From Bog-532 sp965277615 (GTDB lineage: Bacteria > Actinomycetota > Actinomycetes > Streptosporangiales > Streptosporangiaceae), in assembly GCA_965277615.1 (NCBI GenBank), contig CBDIDG010000002.1, positions 288,351 to 352,350 of the forward strand: DNA of 64,000 bases, in the 5' to 3' direction. The number at the start of each line of letters is the position of its first letter. Positions within the stretch are counted from its first letter, which is position 1. Below the pieces are notes generated by a model, which worked only from the letters and a program-made list of their open reading frames with translations, did not search any database and had not been told where the DNA came from. Shown in pieces: positions 42,818 to 55,185 of the stretch. The position numbers were made by a program, and so were the translations under genes.

Positions 42818-42838
42818 CGGTCCTCCGCGCCCTGGCCC

Positions 42839-42873
42839 CCGCTGCGGGGCAGCCGCTGGCCGCCCCGCAGCGG
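42839..42873 (-). terminator. Hairpin between kgd and the DUF6104 gene
   Basis: CCGCTGCGGGGC (42839-42850) pairs perfectly over 12 bp with GCCCCGCAGCGG (42862-42873) around an 11-base loop, starting three bases after the kgd stop. It should stop or attenuate transcription into the DUF6104 gene. Confidence 0.8.
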
Positions 42874-42876
42874 TGA

Positions 42877-46725
<3,849 letters not shown>

Positions 46726-46989
46726 GGCGGATATCGCCTACTTCCGCAGTTTGAATGCGATCCTGGCTAGGGCTCCAGGTTACCCGTGCGCGCCGGCCCC
46801 GGGGAGTGAAGAGATCTCAGGGCTCACGCTGGTGAATGTGGCCCCTGTCACCTGTGGCTGACGGTACGGGAGTCGCCGGTAATCCCCGGCTTGATCAAGG
46901 TGCCGGGAGGTACGATCGCCGCGTAGGGGACATAGACCGCCCTTCCCCGTTATGTCCGGGCTGGTTCCCCCCGCCCCCTCGAGGAAAAG
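46726..46989. other. Divergent intergenic region, kgd / propeller protein
   Basis: 264 bases with no supported gene. TTGATC (46891-46896) and TACGAT (46911-46916) look like -35/-10 boxes for the rightward gene, but the 14-base spacing is too short. No clear palindrome was noticed. Confidence 0.4.
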
Positions 46990-49900
46990 GTGAGTACGAC
47001 CGGCAACCCCTGGGATGACGATCCGCAGCGCCCCCGACGCGTGCGCATTCGCCGGCCCGGCAGCGGGGAAGCGGATAGCTGGCGCGGGCCGGACGGCCCC
47101 GCCCCCCGGCCGCCGGACCGGTTCTCTGGTGTTCCCGCACCCGCTCCGTACGGCCTGGGCGACGAACCGCCCGCCGGCGGCCAGCCGGGTTACGCCTATC
47201 CGTCCTATGTGCCGGAGGCGAGCTCCACCCCTCGGTATGAGGGTGGCTCCGGCTATCCGTACCAAGAGGCGGACGGCGCCCCCCCCGACCTGGGCACCGG
47301 CTACCTCTACGTCTCCCGTGGCGGCCCCGCGGCCGAGCCTCCGCCCGGCTACGACCCCTACGACCCCTACGACCCCTACGACCCCTACGACCCGCCCGAG
47401 CTCTACGGCTACGAACGAGGCCGAGCTTCCTACATCCCCGGCCCGGCCGGCGACCACTACCGCCCAGAACCCGGCTATGCCCCCGGACCGGGCTACGACG
47501 CAGACCCTGGCTACGCCCCCGAGCCTGGCTACGACGCAGGGCCTGGCTATGCCCCCGAGTCGGGCTACGACGCAGGGCCTGGGTACGCCCCCGAGCCGGG
47601 GTATGAGCCCGAGCCGGAGTATGGCCCCGAGCCCGGTTACAGCGCTGAGCCGGTCTACGTTGCGGAACCGGCCTACGTTCCCGAACCGGTCTATGAGTCC
47701 GAGCCTGGCTATGGCCTGGAGCCGGTCTACAGCTATGACCCCCGCCCGGGCTACGAGTACGACGCTAGCCCGGGCTACGAGTCTGGCCCGGCCTACGAAG
47801 CCGCCCCGGGCTACAAAGCCGCCCCGGGCCGCGATTACGGCCCCGCCCCGGGCCGCGATTACGGCCCCGCCCCGGGCCGCGATTACGGCCCCGGCCCGAG
47901 CTCCGAGTACGGCCCTGGGCCGAGCCGTGAATACAGCCCGGGCCCGGGCCGCGGGTTCGGCCCCGTCCCGGCGTACGAGCCCGGACCGGCCTATCCCGCC
48001 GGCCCGCCCGGCTACGAGTTCGGCTACGAACCGGTCCCCGAGCCGGTCCAGCCCCGACGCGCCCTGGACGACCAGGATCTGAACCTGGACCCGGAGACCA
48101 CCCTCGCGGGCCAGGTCTACATCGGCCCCGACCTGTGGTCGGACGAGCCCGGGCCGTCCGGCTACGCGCTCGGCGGCCCAGCCTACGAATTCGGCCCCCC
48201 ACCCGCCGGCTCCCTACCGCCCCACGCCCCCCAAGCTCCTCACGCGCCCCAGGCCCCCTACGCGCCCCAGACTCCCTCCGGACCCCAGGCCCCCTACGCG
48301 CCTCAGGCTCCTTCCGGGCCTCAGGCTCCTTCCGGGCCTCAGGCTCCTTCCGGGCCTCAGGCTCCTTCCGGGCCTCAGGCTCCTTACGCGCCTCAAGCTC
48401 TTTCCGGGCCCCTCCCGCCCCAGGCTCATCCCGGGCCCCAAGGCCCTTACGCGCCACGGTTCCCTTCCGCGCCCCAAGCTCCCTATGCGCCTCAAGCACC
48501 TCAGGCTCCTTACGCACCTCAGGCTCCTTACGCGCCCCAGGCTCCTTACGCGCCTCAGGCTCTTTCCGGGCCTCAGGCGACTTACGCGCCCCCAGTTTCT
48601 TCCGGGCCTCAAGCCCCTTCTGCTTCGCAGGCCCTCTACGCCCCCCGAGCCTCTTACGGCCCTCAGGACCCTTACGGCCCTCAGGACCCTTACGCCCCAC
48701 AGTCCCCGTACCTCCCGCAAGCCCCCACCAACCTGTCCGCCCCACCGGCCCCACCTGTCCCGCTGGCCCCTCCGCGCGCACCAGGCGGGCGGACCGGGCC
48801 GCCCGCGCCGCTGGGGCCGCCCGGCTTCGAGTTCACCGGCACCGGCGGTGCCTTCGACGAGGCCGCCACCGACCCTTACCGGCGGCCGGCGCTCGCGCTT
48901 CCGCCCGCCCCTGGTGACGTCACCGACGACCCGGCCCAGTTCACCGCCGACCAGGCCGACCAGGCCGAGGTTGATGCTCCCGCCCACAACGACCGCTGGA
49001 TCCGCCGGGACGGCGACGACAACCGAGACCGACGAGACCGACGAGACCGCCGGGACAGCGCGGGCCGCCGGGCTGCACCGGACCATAGCCGCCCGCCCGG
49101 CCGGGGCCCAGGCCTCGACCGGCCGTTGCCGTCGCCGCTGTCCGCAGCCGGGGTCAAGCGCTGGGCCGTGCGGGCCGCGCTGCCGATGGTGTCAATGGTG
49201 GTCATCGGGATCGCCCTGGTGGCGGCGTTCGGCGGCGCCGGCGGCGCCGGCGGGGCCGGGCCGACGCCGGCCACGTTGTCCGTCGGCTTCCCGCCCGCCA
49301 CCGCGGCCAGCAACGACTTCAGCGCTAATGCCGCCGACCAGGGCCGTGGCATCAACCAGGTGCTGACTGCGGCGGCCAGCTCCGGCGCCCGGATCGTCGC
49401 GGTCGGCTCGCAAACCGGGGCCCGGGTCGGCCGGGCCCAGTTCTTCCTGTCCAGCGACGGGGGCCAGACCTGGAGCCTCGCCGCCGAACAGGCTTCCGGT
49501 GGCGGCCAGCCCGCCCCCGATCACCCGGCCTCACTCATAGCCGGCGGCAACGGCCGATGGGTCGCGATCGGCCCGCACAGCGTGTGGACCAGCACCATCG
49601 GCACGTCCTGGACGCTGCGGTCAGCCTCGGGGATCACCCCCGTCCAGACCGGTGACCAGGTGACGGTGCTGCGCCGGACGGCCACCGGCTTCCTCGCGGC
49701 CGGGCACACCGCCGCGGGCGGCCCGGTCGTCTGGACCTCGGCCACCGGCACCAGCTGGCGGCGTCTCACCGTAGCTCAGCTACAGCTGACCGTTCCTGGC
49801 CAGCAGGTGGGTGCGATCACCGCGGCCGCGGCGTCCGGGCCGGTCGCCCTGATCGCGGCCACCGTCGCGAAGGGGACGACCCACGGCACCGCGGTGTGGC

Positions 49901-51441
49901 GCAGCACCGACGGCGGCACCACGTGGTCACCGGTGACCGTCCCCGGCGGGCACGGGGCCAGCACCTCGGTGGCCGGCTTGGCCGTGGCGGGCAGCACGTT
50001 CGTGGCCATCCGGCCGGCCCAGGCCCAGGGGCGGGCCGCCGCGGTCGCCTTTACCTCGCCGGACGGCCGGACCTGGAAGTTCGGCGCCACCATCACCGGG
50101 CCGGACCACGCGGCGCTGACCGTTCGCAGTGTCGGCGGCGGCCCGGCCGGTGCAGTGATCGCCGCGGCCGGCGGCGGTGCGACGCTCGCGTTCACCAGCG
50201 CCACCGGTGCCTCCTGGCGGACCGCCGGGATCCTGTCCAGCACCGCCGGCCCCGTCGCGGGCCTGGCCACCACCACCGGGGGCACGGTCGTGGCCACCGG
50301 GTCCTCGGCCACTGCGCAGGGCCAGCAGCCGCTGCTCACCGTGGACCACGCTGGGCAGGTCAAGCCGGTCAGCCTGGCCGCCATCCCGGGCGCGGTCGAG
50401 CCCGAGCTCGCGGTGAACAGCATCACGGCCAACGGCAGCGACCAGGTCGCGGTGGGCAGCGCGAACGGCTTCCCCGCCACCTGGTTCTCGGCCGACGCCG
50501 GCACTACCTGGACCCGTGGCACCGGGGCCACCGCTAACGTGCTGAACCGGGCCGGGCTGGCCCAGCTGACCGGGGTGGCCCACGGCGCCGCGGGCTGGGT
50601 CGCGGTCGGCGGCGTGCAGGCCGGGGCGGCCCAGCATCCGGTCGTGGTCACGTCGGCTGTCGGCCGCAGCTGGCAGTCGGCCGACTCGACCCGCCCGTTC
50701 ACCGGGACCGGGTTGTTCACCTCGGCCGTGGCCGCCGGGCCGGCCGGTTACGTGATCGTCGGCCGGCAGGTCAGCGGCGGCCGCACGGTCGCCGCGGCCT
50801 GGTGGTCGACCGGTCGGGCCGGGTGGCAACGGGCCACCGATGCTGCCCCGGGCGCCCTCGACCAGGTGGGCGCGAACCGGCAGATGCTGGCCGTCACCGC
50901 CGGCGCGGGCGGGTTCACCGCCGTTGGCTCGGCCGGTTCGCATCCGGCCGCGTGGACCTCGGTCAACGGCCGGACCTGGCGGGCGGTGACGCTGGGCCTG
51001 CCGTCGTCGTCGGTCCGGGCCCAGCTCAGCTACGTCACGGCCAACGGCCGCACGCTGGTCGCCGCGGGCACCGCCACCACCGCGGCCGGCCGGACTGATC
51101 CGTTCGCGGCGGTGTCAAAGGACGGTGGCGTCACCTGGACCGAATCGCTGCTGCCGTCCCCAGGTGGGACCGCGGCCGTGCATGCGGTCGCCGCCACGGG
51201 CGGCGGCTTCACCGCGGTCGGCACGTTCGGCTCAGCCGGCCGCCAGAACGTGGTCATCTGGACCTCCACCGACGGCCGGACCTGGACGCCCAACTCGCCC
51301 TCGGTCACCGGCCTGAGCGGCCAGGGCATCCAGGAGATCACCGCCCTCACCGTCTCCGGCAGCACCCTGACCGGCGTCGGCTTCACCGCGTCGCCGGTCA
51401 GCGAGACCCCGACCATCTGGCGTTCCCCCATCCGCAGCTAG
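46990..51441 (+). CDS. Giant Tyr/Pro-repeat membrane-anchored beta-propeller protein
   Basis: A 1483-residue protein from GTG 46990 behind GAGGAAAAG. Residues 1-715 are a low-complexity cytoplasmic region: a basic start, then DPYDPYDPY, long stretches of PGYAPEPGYDAG type, PGRDYGPA repeats, and APQAPSGPQ repeats, ending in a charged RDRRDRRDRRD segment. One membrane helix lies near residues 730-750 (LPMVSMVVIGIALVAAF). The outer part (770-1483) has about a dozen BNR/sialidase-type blades with WxS-like strands (FFLSSDGGQTWSL, VWTSATGTSWRR, AVSKDGGVTWTESL). This topology is a one-pass sensor or scaffold with the propeller outside. No enzyme motif is visible. Confidence 0.82.
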   Translation: MSTTGNPWDDDPQRPRRVRIRRPGSGEADSWRGPDGPAPRPPDRFSGVPAPAPYGLGDEPPAGGQPGYAYPSYVPEASSTPRYEGGSGYPYQEADGAPPDLGTGYLYVSRGGPAAEPPPGYDPYDPYDPYDPYDPPELYGYERGRASYIPGPAGDHYRPEPGYAPGPGYDADPGYAPEPGYDAGPGYAPESGYDAGPGYAPEPGYEPEPEYGPEPGYSAEPVYVAEPAYVPEPVYESEPGYGLEPVYSYDPRPGYEYDASPGYESGPAYEAAPGYKAAPGRDYGPAPGRDYGPAPGRDYGPGPSSEYGPGPSREYSPGPGRGFGPVPAYEPGPAYPAGPPGYEFGYEPVPEPVQPRRALDDQDLNLDPETTLAGQVYIGPDLWSDEPGPSGYALGGPAYEFGPPPAGSLPPHAPQAPHAPQAPYAPQTPSGPQAPYAPQAPSGPQAPSGPQAPSGPQAPSGPQAPYAPQALSGPLPPQAHPGPQGPYAPRFPSAPQAPYAPQAPQAPYAPQAPYAPQAPYAPQALSGPQATYAPPVSSGPQAPSASQALYAPRASYGPQDPYGPQDPYAPQSPYLPQAPTNLSAPPAPPVPLAPPRAPGGRTGPPAPLGPPGFEFTGTGGAFDEAATDPYRRPALALPPAPGDVTDDPAQFTADQADQAEVDAPAHNDRWIRRDGDDNRDRRDRRDRRDSAGRRAAPDHSRPPGRGPGLDRPLPSPLSAAGVKRWAVRAALPMVSMVVIGIALVAAFGGAGGAGGAGPTPATLSVGFPPATAASNDFSANAADQGRGINQVLTAAASSGARIVAVGSQTGARVGRAQFFLSSDGGQTWSLAAEQASGGGQPAPDHPASLIAGGNGRWVAIGPHSVWTSTIGTSWTLRSASGITPVQTGDQVTVLRRTATGFLAAGHTAAGGPVVWTSATGTSWRRLTVAQLQLTVPGQQVGAITAAAASGPVALIAATVAKGTTHGTAVWRSTDGGTTWSPVTVPGGHGASTSVAGLAVAGSTFVAIRPAQAQGRAAAVAFTSPDGRTWKFGATITGPDHAALTVRSVGGGPAGAVIAAAGGGATLAFTSATGASWRTAGILSSTAGPVAGLATTTGGTVVATGSSATAQGQQPLLTVDHAGQVKPVSLAAIPGAVEPELAVNSITANGSDQVAVGSANGFPATWFSADAGTTWTRGTGATANVLNRAGLAQLTGVAHGAAGWVAVGGVQAGAAQHPVVVTSAVGRSWQSADSTRPFTGTGLFTSAVAAGPAGYVIVGRQVSGGRTVAAAWWSTGRAGWQRATDAAPGALDQVGANRQMLAVTAGAGGFTAVGSAGSHPAAWTSVNGRTWRAVTLGLPSSSVRAQLSYVTANGRTLVAAGTATTAAGRTDPFAAVSKDGGVTWTESLLPSPGGTAAVHAVAATGGGFTAVGTFGSAGRQNVVIWTSTDGRTWTPNSPSVTGLSGQGIQEITALTVSGSTLTGVGFTASPVSETPTIWRSPIRS
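47350..47394 (+). repeat. 9-bp tandem array in the propeller gene
   Basis: TACGACCCC is repeated four times without a mismatch from 47350, with a fifth, one-base variant. It encodes the YDP tripeptide repeat. Confidence 0.9.
47821..47892 (+). repeat. 24-bp tandem triplication in the propeller gene
   Basis: Three identical 24-bp units at 47821-47844, 47845-47868 and 47869-47892 encode PGRDYGPA-type octapeptides. Identity at silent positions shows recent duplication. Confidence 0.92.
48304..48375 (+). repeat. 18-bp tandem quadruplication in the propeller gene
   Basis: CAGGCTCCTTCCGGGCCT is repeated four times exactly and continues in a diverged form to about 48620. It encodes the QAPSGP hexapeptide. 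Confidence 0.92.
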
Positions 51442-51460
51442 CCATCGCCCCGGCGTCCGC

Positions 51461-51508
51461 TACCGTGTGCGAAAACTGTCGTCATAGCAACAGTTTTTGC
51501 ACACGGTA
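51461..51508. terminator. Large imperfectly G-U paired hairpin
   Basis: A 19-bp inverted repeat, 51461-51479 with 51490-51508, has one G-T wobble and a 10-base loop. The arms start TACCGTGTGC and end GCACACGGTA. The inner part of the stem is A/T rich. It follows the propeller gene by 19 bases, so a terminator is the simplest reading, but the stem is longer than usual. Confidence 0.7.
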
Positions 51509-51610
51509 TTCAGCGAACCCCTGCCATCCGGGCGCCGAGTAACTCGGGGTTAGCCTGCTGCCGGGCCTCGACGTAGCGGCACCCTGCGTGACGCTGATCG
51601 GAGGACCTGG

Positions 51611-52387
51611 ATGCGCGGACCCCTGATGGTGGCGGTGGCCCAGCCACCCTGCCTGGCCCACGACGTGGCCGCCAACGCGCAGTTGCACGCAGCGGCGATA
51701 CGGACGTCCGGAGCGCGCGTAGTGGTGTTCCCGGAGCTGTCGCTGACCGGATACGAATTGGACGCCGACCCGGTGGACCCGGGCGACGAGTGCCTCCAGC
51801 CGATCGTGGCCGCCTGCGCGGACACCGGGGCGGTAGCGCTGGCCGGAGCGCCCGTGACTGATAACAGCAAGAAAAAAAGAGGCGGTGGCGACGGTAGCAG
51901 TCAGGTGTTCATCGCCGTGCTGGCCATCGACGCGAACGGTGCCACGGTGGCCTACCGGAAGATGTGGCTGGGGGAGGAGGAAGCCAAGCGGTTCACTCCC
52001 GGCCCCGAGCCCGCGAAGCTGACCGTCGACGGCTGGCGGCTGGGCCTGGCCGTGTGCAAGGACACCGGCGTGGCCCAGCACGCGGCGGACACCGCCGCGC
52101 TGGGCATCGACGCCTATGTGGCCGGCACGGTCATGGGTGTCGACGAGGCTGAGCTTCAGTACGAACGGGGCCGGCGCATCGCCACCGGCCATCATCTGTG
52201 GGTCGCGGTAGCCAGCTTTGCCGGGCCAACCGGCGGCGGCTACGCGCAGACCGCGGGCCGGTCCGCAATCTGGGCACCGGACGGGACGCTGGTGAGCGGA
52301 ACCACCATGGAGGCCGGTCAGGTCAGCCGAGCACGTCTTGGCGTCGGTGCTCCAGGCTCGGGATCGACCGGCGCACCTGAGCGGTGA
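51611..52387 (+). CDS. Nitrilase-superfamily hydrolase
   Basis: A 258-residue protein from ATG 51611 behind GGAGGACC. The nitrilase triad is present: Glu in VVFPELSLTGYEL (about residue 42), Lys in AYRKMWLGEEE (about 115), and Cys in AVCKDTGVAQHAA (about 148). The insertion SKKKRGGGDGSS before the lysine is unusual. The 3' end overlaps the opposite nitrilase gene by 65 bases, and the last 15 residues are low complexity, so the natural end may have been extended. Substrate is unknown. Confidence 0.85.
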   Translation: MRGPLMVAVAQPPCLAHDVAANAQLHAAAIRTSGARVVVFPELSLTGYELDADPVDPGDECLQPIVAACADTGAVALAGAPVTDNSKKKRGGGDGSSQVFIAVLAIDANGATVAYRKMWLGEEEAKRFTPGPEPAKLTVDGWRLGLAVCKDTGVAQHAADTAALGIDAYVAGTVMGVDEAELQYERGRRIATGHHLWVAVASFAGPTGGGYAQTAGRSAIWAPDGTLVSGTTMEAGQVSRARLGVGAPGSGSTGAPER

Positions 52388-53123
52388 AACCGGTGTCCAC
52401 CTCGGCCACGCCGACCCCGGGGAACGGGCCCAGGTCGAGCCGAACCGTGCCCATCGGGTCGATGAGCACGCTGCGGCCGATGCCGGTGGGGGCGCGGGTG
52501 GGCGGCTCGTCCGGGTCGGGTACCTGGCCCGCGGCCGCCACCCACACGGTGTTCTCGATGGCCCGGGCGCGGGCCAGCGTGATCCAGTGCTCTTCCTTGA
52601 ACAGGCCCGCGCCCCAGGCGGCCGGCATCACGATCAGCTCGGCGCCCCGGCTGGTCAGCGTGCGGGTCAGCTCGGGGAAGCGCAGGTCGTAGCAGATCTG
52701 CAGGCCGACGCTGAGCCCGGCCAACTTGGCCACCACGGCCTCGTCGCCCGGCGCGACCAGGGCCGACTCCTGCTGCCCGAACGCGTCGAACAGGTGCAGC
52801 TTGCGGTAGGCGGCGACGAGCTCACCGGTCCGGTCGAACAGCACTGCCGTGTTGTAGACCCGGCCGTCCTGCGACGGGGTGAAGATGCCCGCGACCAGCG
52901 CTACCCCCGCGTCCGCGGCCGCCGCGGCCAGGTCGGCGCCGAACGAGCCGTCCACCGGCGCGGCCACCGGCCGGGGGTCGCAGCCGAACCGGATCTGGGT
53001 CGCCTCGGGGAACACGGCCAGGTCGGCACGCCCACCCGCCGCCTCAGCCAGGGCGGCACGGACCCGGTCCAGGTTGACCGACGGCTGGGAGCTGACCGGG
53101 ATCTGGCAGAGCGCGACTCGCAT
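52323..53123 (-). CDS. Nit2-like carbon-nitrogen hydrolase (omega-amidase type)
   Basis: A 266-residue protein from ATG 53123. The triad is Glu in AVFPEATQIRFG, Lys in AYRKLHLFDAFG and Cys in QICYDLRFPEL, all in normal spacing. The YRKxHLFD form is typical of Nit1/Nit2 enzymes. These hydrolyse deaminated glutathione or 2-oxoglutaramate. The divergent gene encodes an aminotransferase of the glutamine-transaminase-K type, which produces such 2-oxo amides, so the two probably form an omega-amidase pathway. Confidence 0.9.
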   Translation of the reverse strand: MRVALCQIPVSSQPSVNLDRVRAALAEAAGGRADLAVFPEATQIRFGCDPRPVAAPVDGSFGADLAAAAADAGVALVAGIFTPSQDGRVYNTAVLFDRTGELVAAYRKLHLFDAFGQQESALVAPGDEAVVAKLAGLSVGLQICYDLRFPELTRTLTSRGAELIVMPAAWGAGLFKEEHWITLARARAIENTVWVAAAGQVPDPDEPPTRAPTGIGRSVLIDPMGTVRLDLGPFPGVGVAEVDTGFTAQVRRSIPSLEHRRQDVLG

Positions 53124-53238
53124 GCTCCCAGCCTAAGCCGCCGCCCGCGCCCGCCGCCCGCGCCCGCCGAGCCGCCGCCCGCCGAGCCGTCGGCCCGCCC
53201 GGGCCACCCCAGGCCGCGCGGCATGATGTCATAAGCCT

Positions 53239-55185
53239 GTGCGTAGACCACTGCTGAGCCAGCGCCTTACCGGCATGGGCACCACGATCTTCGCCGAGAT
53301 GTCCGCGCTGGCCGTGCGGACCGGCTCGGTCAACCTGGGTCAGGGCTTCCCCGACACCGACGGGCCGCCGGCCGTGGCCCAGGCTGCCGCGGACGCGGTG
53401 CTGCAGGGCCGGGGCAACCAGTACCCGCCCGGTCCCGGTGTCCCCGAGCTGCGCCGGGCCATCGTGGACCACCAGCGCCGCTTCTACGGCCTGGAGTACG
53501 ACCCGGACACCGAGGTGCTGGTCACCGCGGGTGCGACCGAAGCCATTGCCGCGGCCATGCTCGCCCTGGTCGAGCCGGGCGATGAGGTCATCGCGTTCGA
53601 GCCCTACTACGACTCCTACGCGGCGTCGATCGCGATGGCGGGCGGGACCCGGGTGCCGGTCACGCTGCGGCCGCCGGCCTTCCGTCCGGACCTGGCCGCG
53701 CTGGCCGCCGCGGTCACGCCGCGGACCCGGGCCATCCTGCTGAACTCGCCCCACAATCCGACCGGCGCCGTGTTCACCCGCGAGGAGCTGACCGCCATCG
53801 CGCGGATCGCGGTCGAGCGCGACCTGCTGGTCGTGACGGACGAGGTGTACGAGCACCTGGTGTACACCGGGGAGCACGTCCCGCTGGCCACGCTGCCCGG
53901 GATGCCCGAGCGCACGGTGTCGATCAGCTCGGGCGGCAAGACGTTCTCGTTCACCGGCTGGAAGATCGGCTGGGTCACCGGCCGCCCTGAACTGGTCGCC
54001 GCGGTCCGGGCGGCCAAGCAGTTCCTGACCTACGTCAGCGGCGGGCCGTTCCAGTACGCGATCGCCGAGGCGCTGGGCCAGCCCGACGCCTACTTCACCG
54101 CCCTGCGGGACGACCTGCGGATGAAGCGTGACCTGCTCAGCGGCGGCCTGGCCGAGCTGGGCTTCGAGGTCTACCCCACAGACGGCACGTACTTCGTCAC
54201 CACCGACATCGCCCCGCTGGGGGAGACCGACGGGATCGAGTTCTGCGCCCGGCTGCCGGAACGGGCCGGGGTGGTGGCCATCCCGAGCGTGGTGTTCTAC
54301 GACAACAAGGAAGCGGGCCGGACCCAGGTCCGGTTCACATTCTGCAAGCGGCCCGAGGTACTGAAGGAGGGGCTGGCCCGGCTGGCCGCAGCCCGGCTCA
54401 ACCCGGGCGTCACCGACCTGAGCCGCGCTCAGCTGAACCTTCCGCAACCGGACCCGTCGCGTCTGGCCGTCGCCCTGGCCGGCCTGGCCCCGGTAGACCC
54501 AACACCGACGGCCGCCGCTCCAGAGGACACCCCCCAGGAGGACAAAACCCAGATGGATCCCGCCCTGCTCCGCGCGGCCGAGGCGGCCGCGGGCTTCATG
54601 CCCGCCGACGAGGGGCAGGCCCTGTACGAGACCGCGCTGGCCTACGCCCCGGTCGGCCCCGTCATGGAGATCGGCAGCTACTGCGGGAAGTCGACCATCT
54701 ACCTGGCCGCCGCGGCCCGGCAGTACGGCCAGACGGTGCTCACCGTCGATCACCACCACGGGTCCGAGGAGCACCAGGAAGGCTGGGAGTACCACGACAC
54801 CTCGCTGGTCGACCCGGCCACGGGGCGGATCGACACGCTGCCGCGCTTCCGGGCCGCGATCGCGGCCGCCGGGCTGGAAGACGACGTGGTGGCCATCGTG
54901 GGCCGGTCCGACCGGGTGGCCCAGGTGTGGCGGGGTCTGCTCGGGCTGGTGTTCATCGACGGCGGGCACACCGACCAGGCCGCGCAGGCCGACTTTGAGG
55001 GCTGGGCGCCCAAGGTGACGCTGGGCGGGGCGCTGGCCATCCACGACGTGTTTCCCGATCCGGCCGACGGCGGCCAAGCGCCGTACCGCGTCTACCAGCG
55101 GGCGCTGGAGTCCGGCGAGTTCACCGAGGTCCAGGCGGCGGGCTCGCTACGGGTGCTCGAACGCATCCTGCCGTCCACCGGCTGA
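53239..55185 (+). CDS. Aminotransferase fused to a class I methyltransferase
   Basis: A 648-residue protein from GTG 53239. Residues 1-395 are a fold-type I aminotransferase of the kynurenine/glutamine transaminase K group: GQGFPDTDGPP, NQYPPGPGVPELR, LLNSPHNPTGAVFT, DEVYEHLVYTG, and the PLP lysine Lys234 in SSGGKTFSFTGWK. A disordered linker (about 396-438) contains AGGAGG followed by an in-frame ATG at residue 439. Residues 439-648 are a complete Rossmann methyltransferase with VMEIGSYCGKSTIYLA and LVFIDGGHTDQ. The methyltransferase belongs by family to the cluster on its right and could also be made separately from the internal start. Confidence 0.88.
   Translation: MRRPLLSQRLTGMGTTIFAEMSALAVRTGSVNLGQGFPDTDGPPAVAQAAADAVLQGRGNQYPPGPGVPELRRAIVDHQRRFYGLEYDPDTEVLVTAGATEAIAAAMLALVEPGDEVIAFEPYYDSYAASIAMAGGTRVPVTLRPPAFRPDLAALAAAVTPRTRAILLNSPHNPTGAVFTREELTAIARIAVERDLLVVTDEVYEHLVYTGEHVPLATLPGMPERTVSISSGGKTFSFTGWKIGWVTGRPELVAAVRAAKQFLTYVSGGPFQYAIAEALGQPDAYFTALRDDLRMKRDLLSGGLAELGFEVYPTDGTYFVTTDIAPLGETDGIEFCARLPERAGVVAIPSVVFYDNKEAGRTQVRFTFCKRPEVLKEGLARLAAARLNPGVTDLSRAQLNLPQPDPSRLAVALAGLAPVDPTPTAAAPEDTPQEDKTQMDPALLRAAEAAAGFMPADEGQALYETALAYAPVGPVMEIGSYCGKSTIYLAAAARQYGQTVLTVDHHHGSEEHQEGWEYHDTSLVDPATGRIDTLPRFRAAIAAAGLEDDVVAIVGRSDRVAQVWRGLLGLVFIDGGHTDQAAQADFEGWAPKVTLGGALAIHDVFPDPADGGQAPYRVYQRALESGEFTEVQAAGSLRVLERILPSTG
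54536..54555 (+). promoter_or_regulatory. Internal ribosome-binding site and start codon in the fusion
   Basis: AGGAGG at 54536-54541 is followed after 11 bases by ATG 54553-54555, in frame with the methyltransferase. This is what a separate gene start would look like. It lies in the poorly conserved linker of the fusion. Confidence 0.6.

Noticed and set aside
47765..48781. Collagen-like leftward frame of ARKEPEARK repeats
   Set aside because: It is the mirror of the 18-bp repeats in the propeller gene. There is no ribosome site and no independent support.
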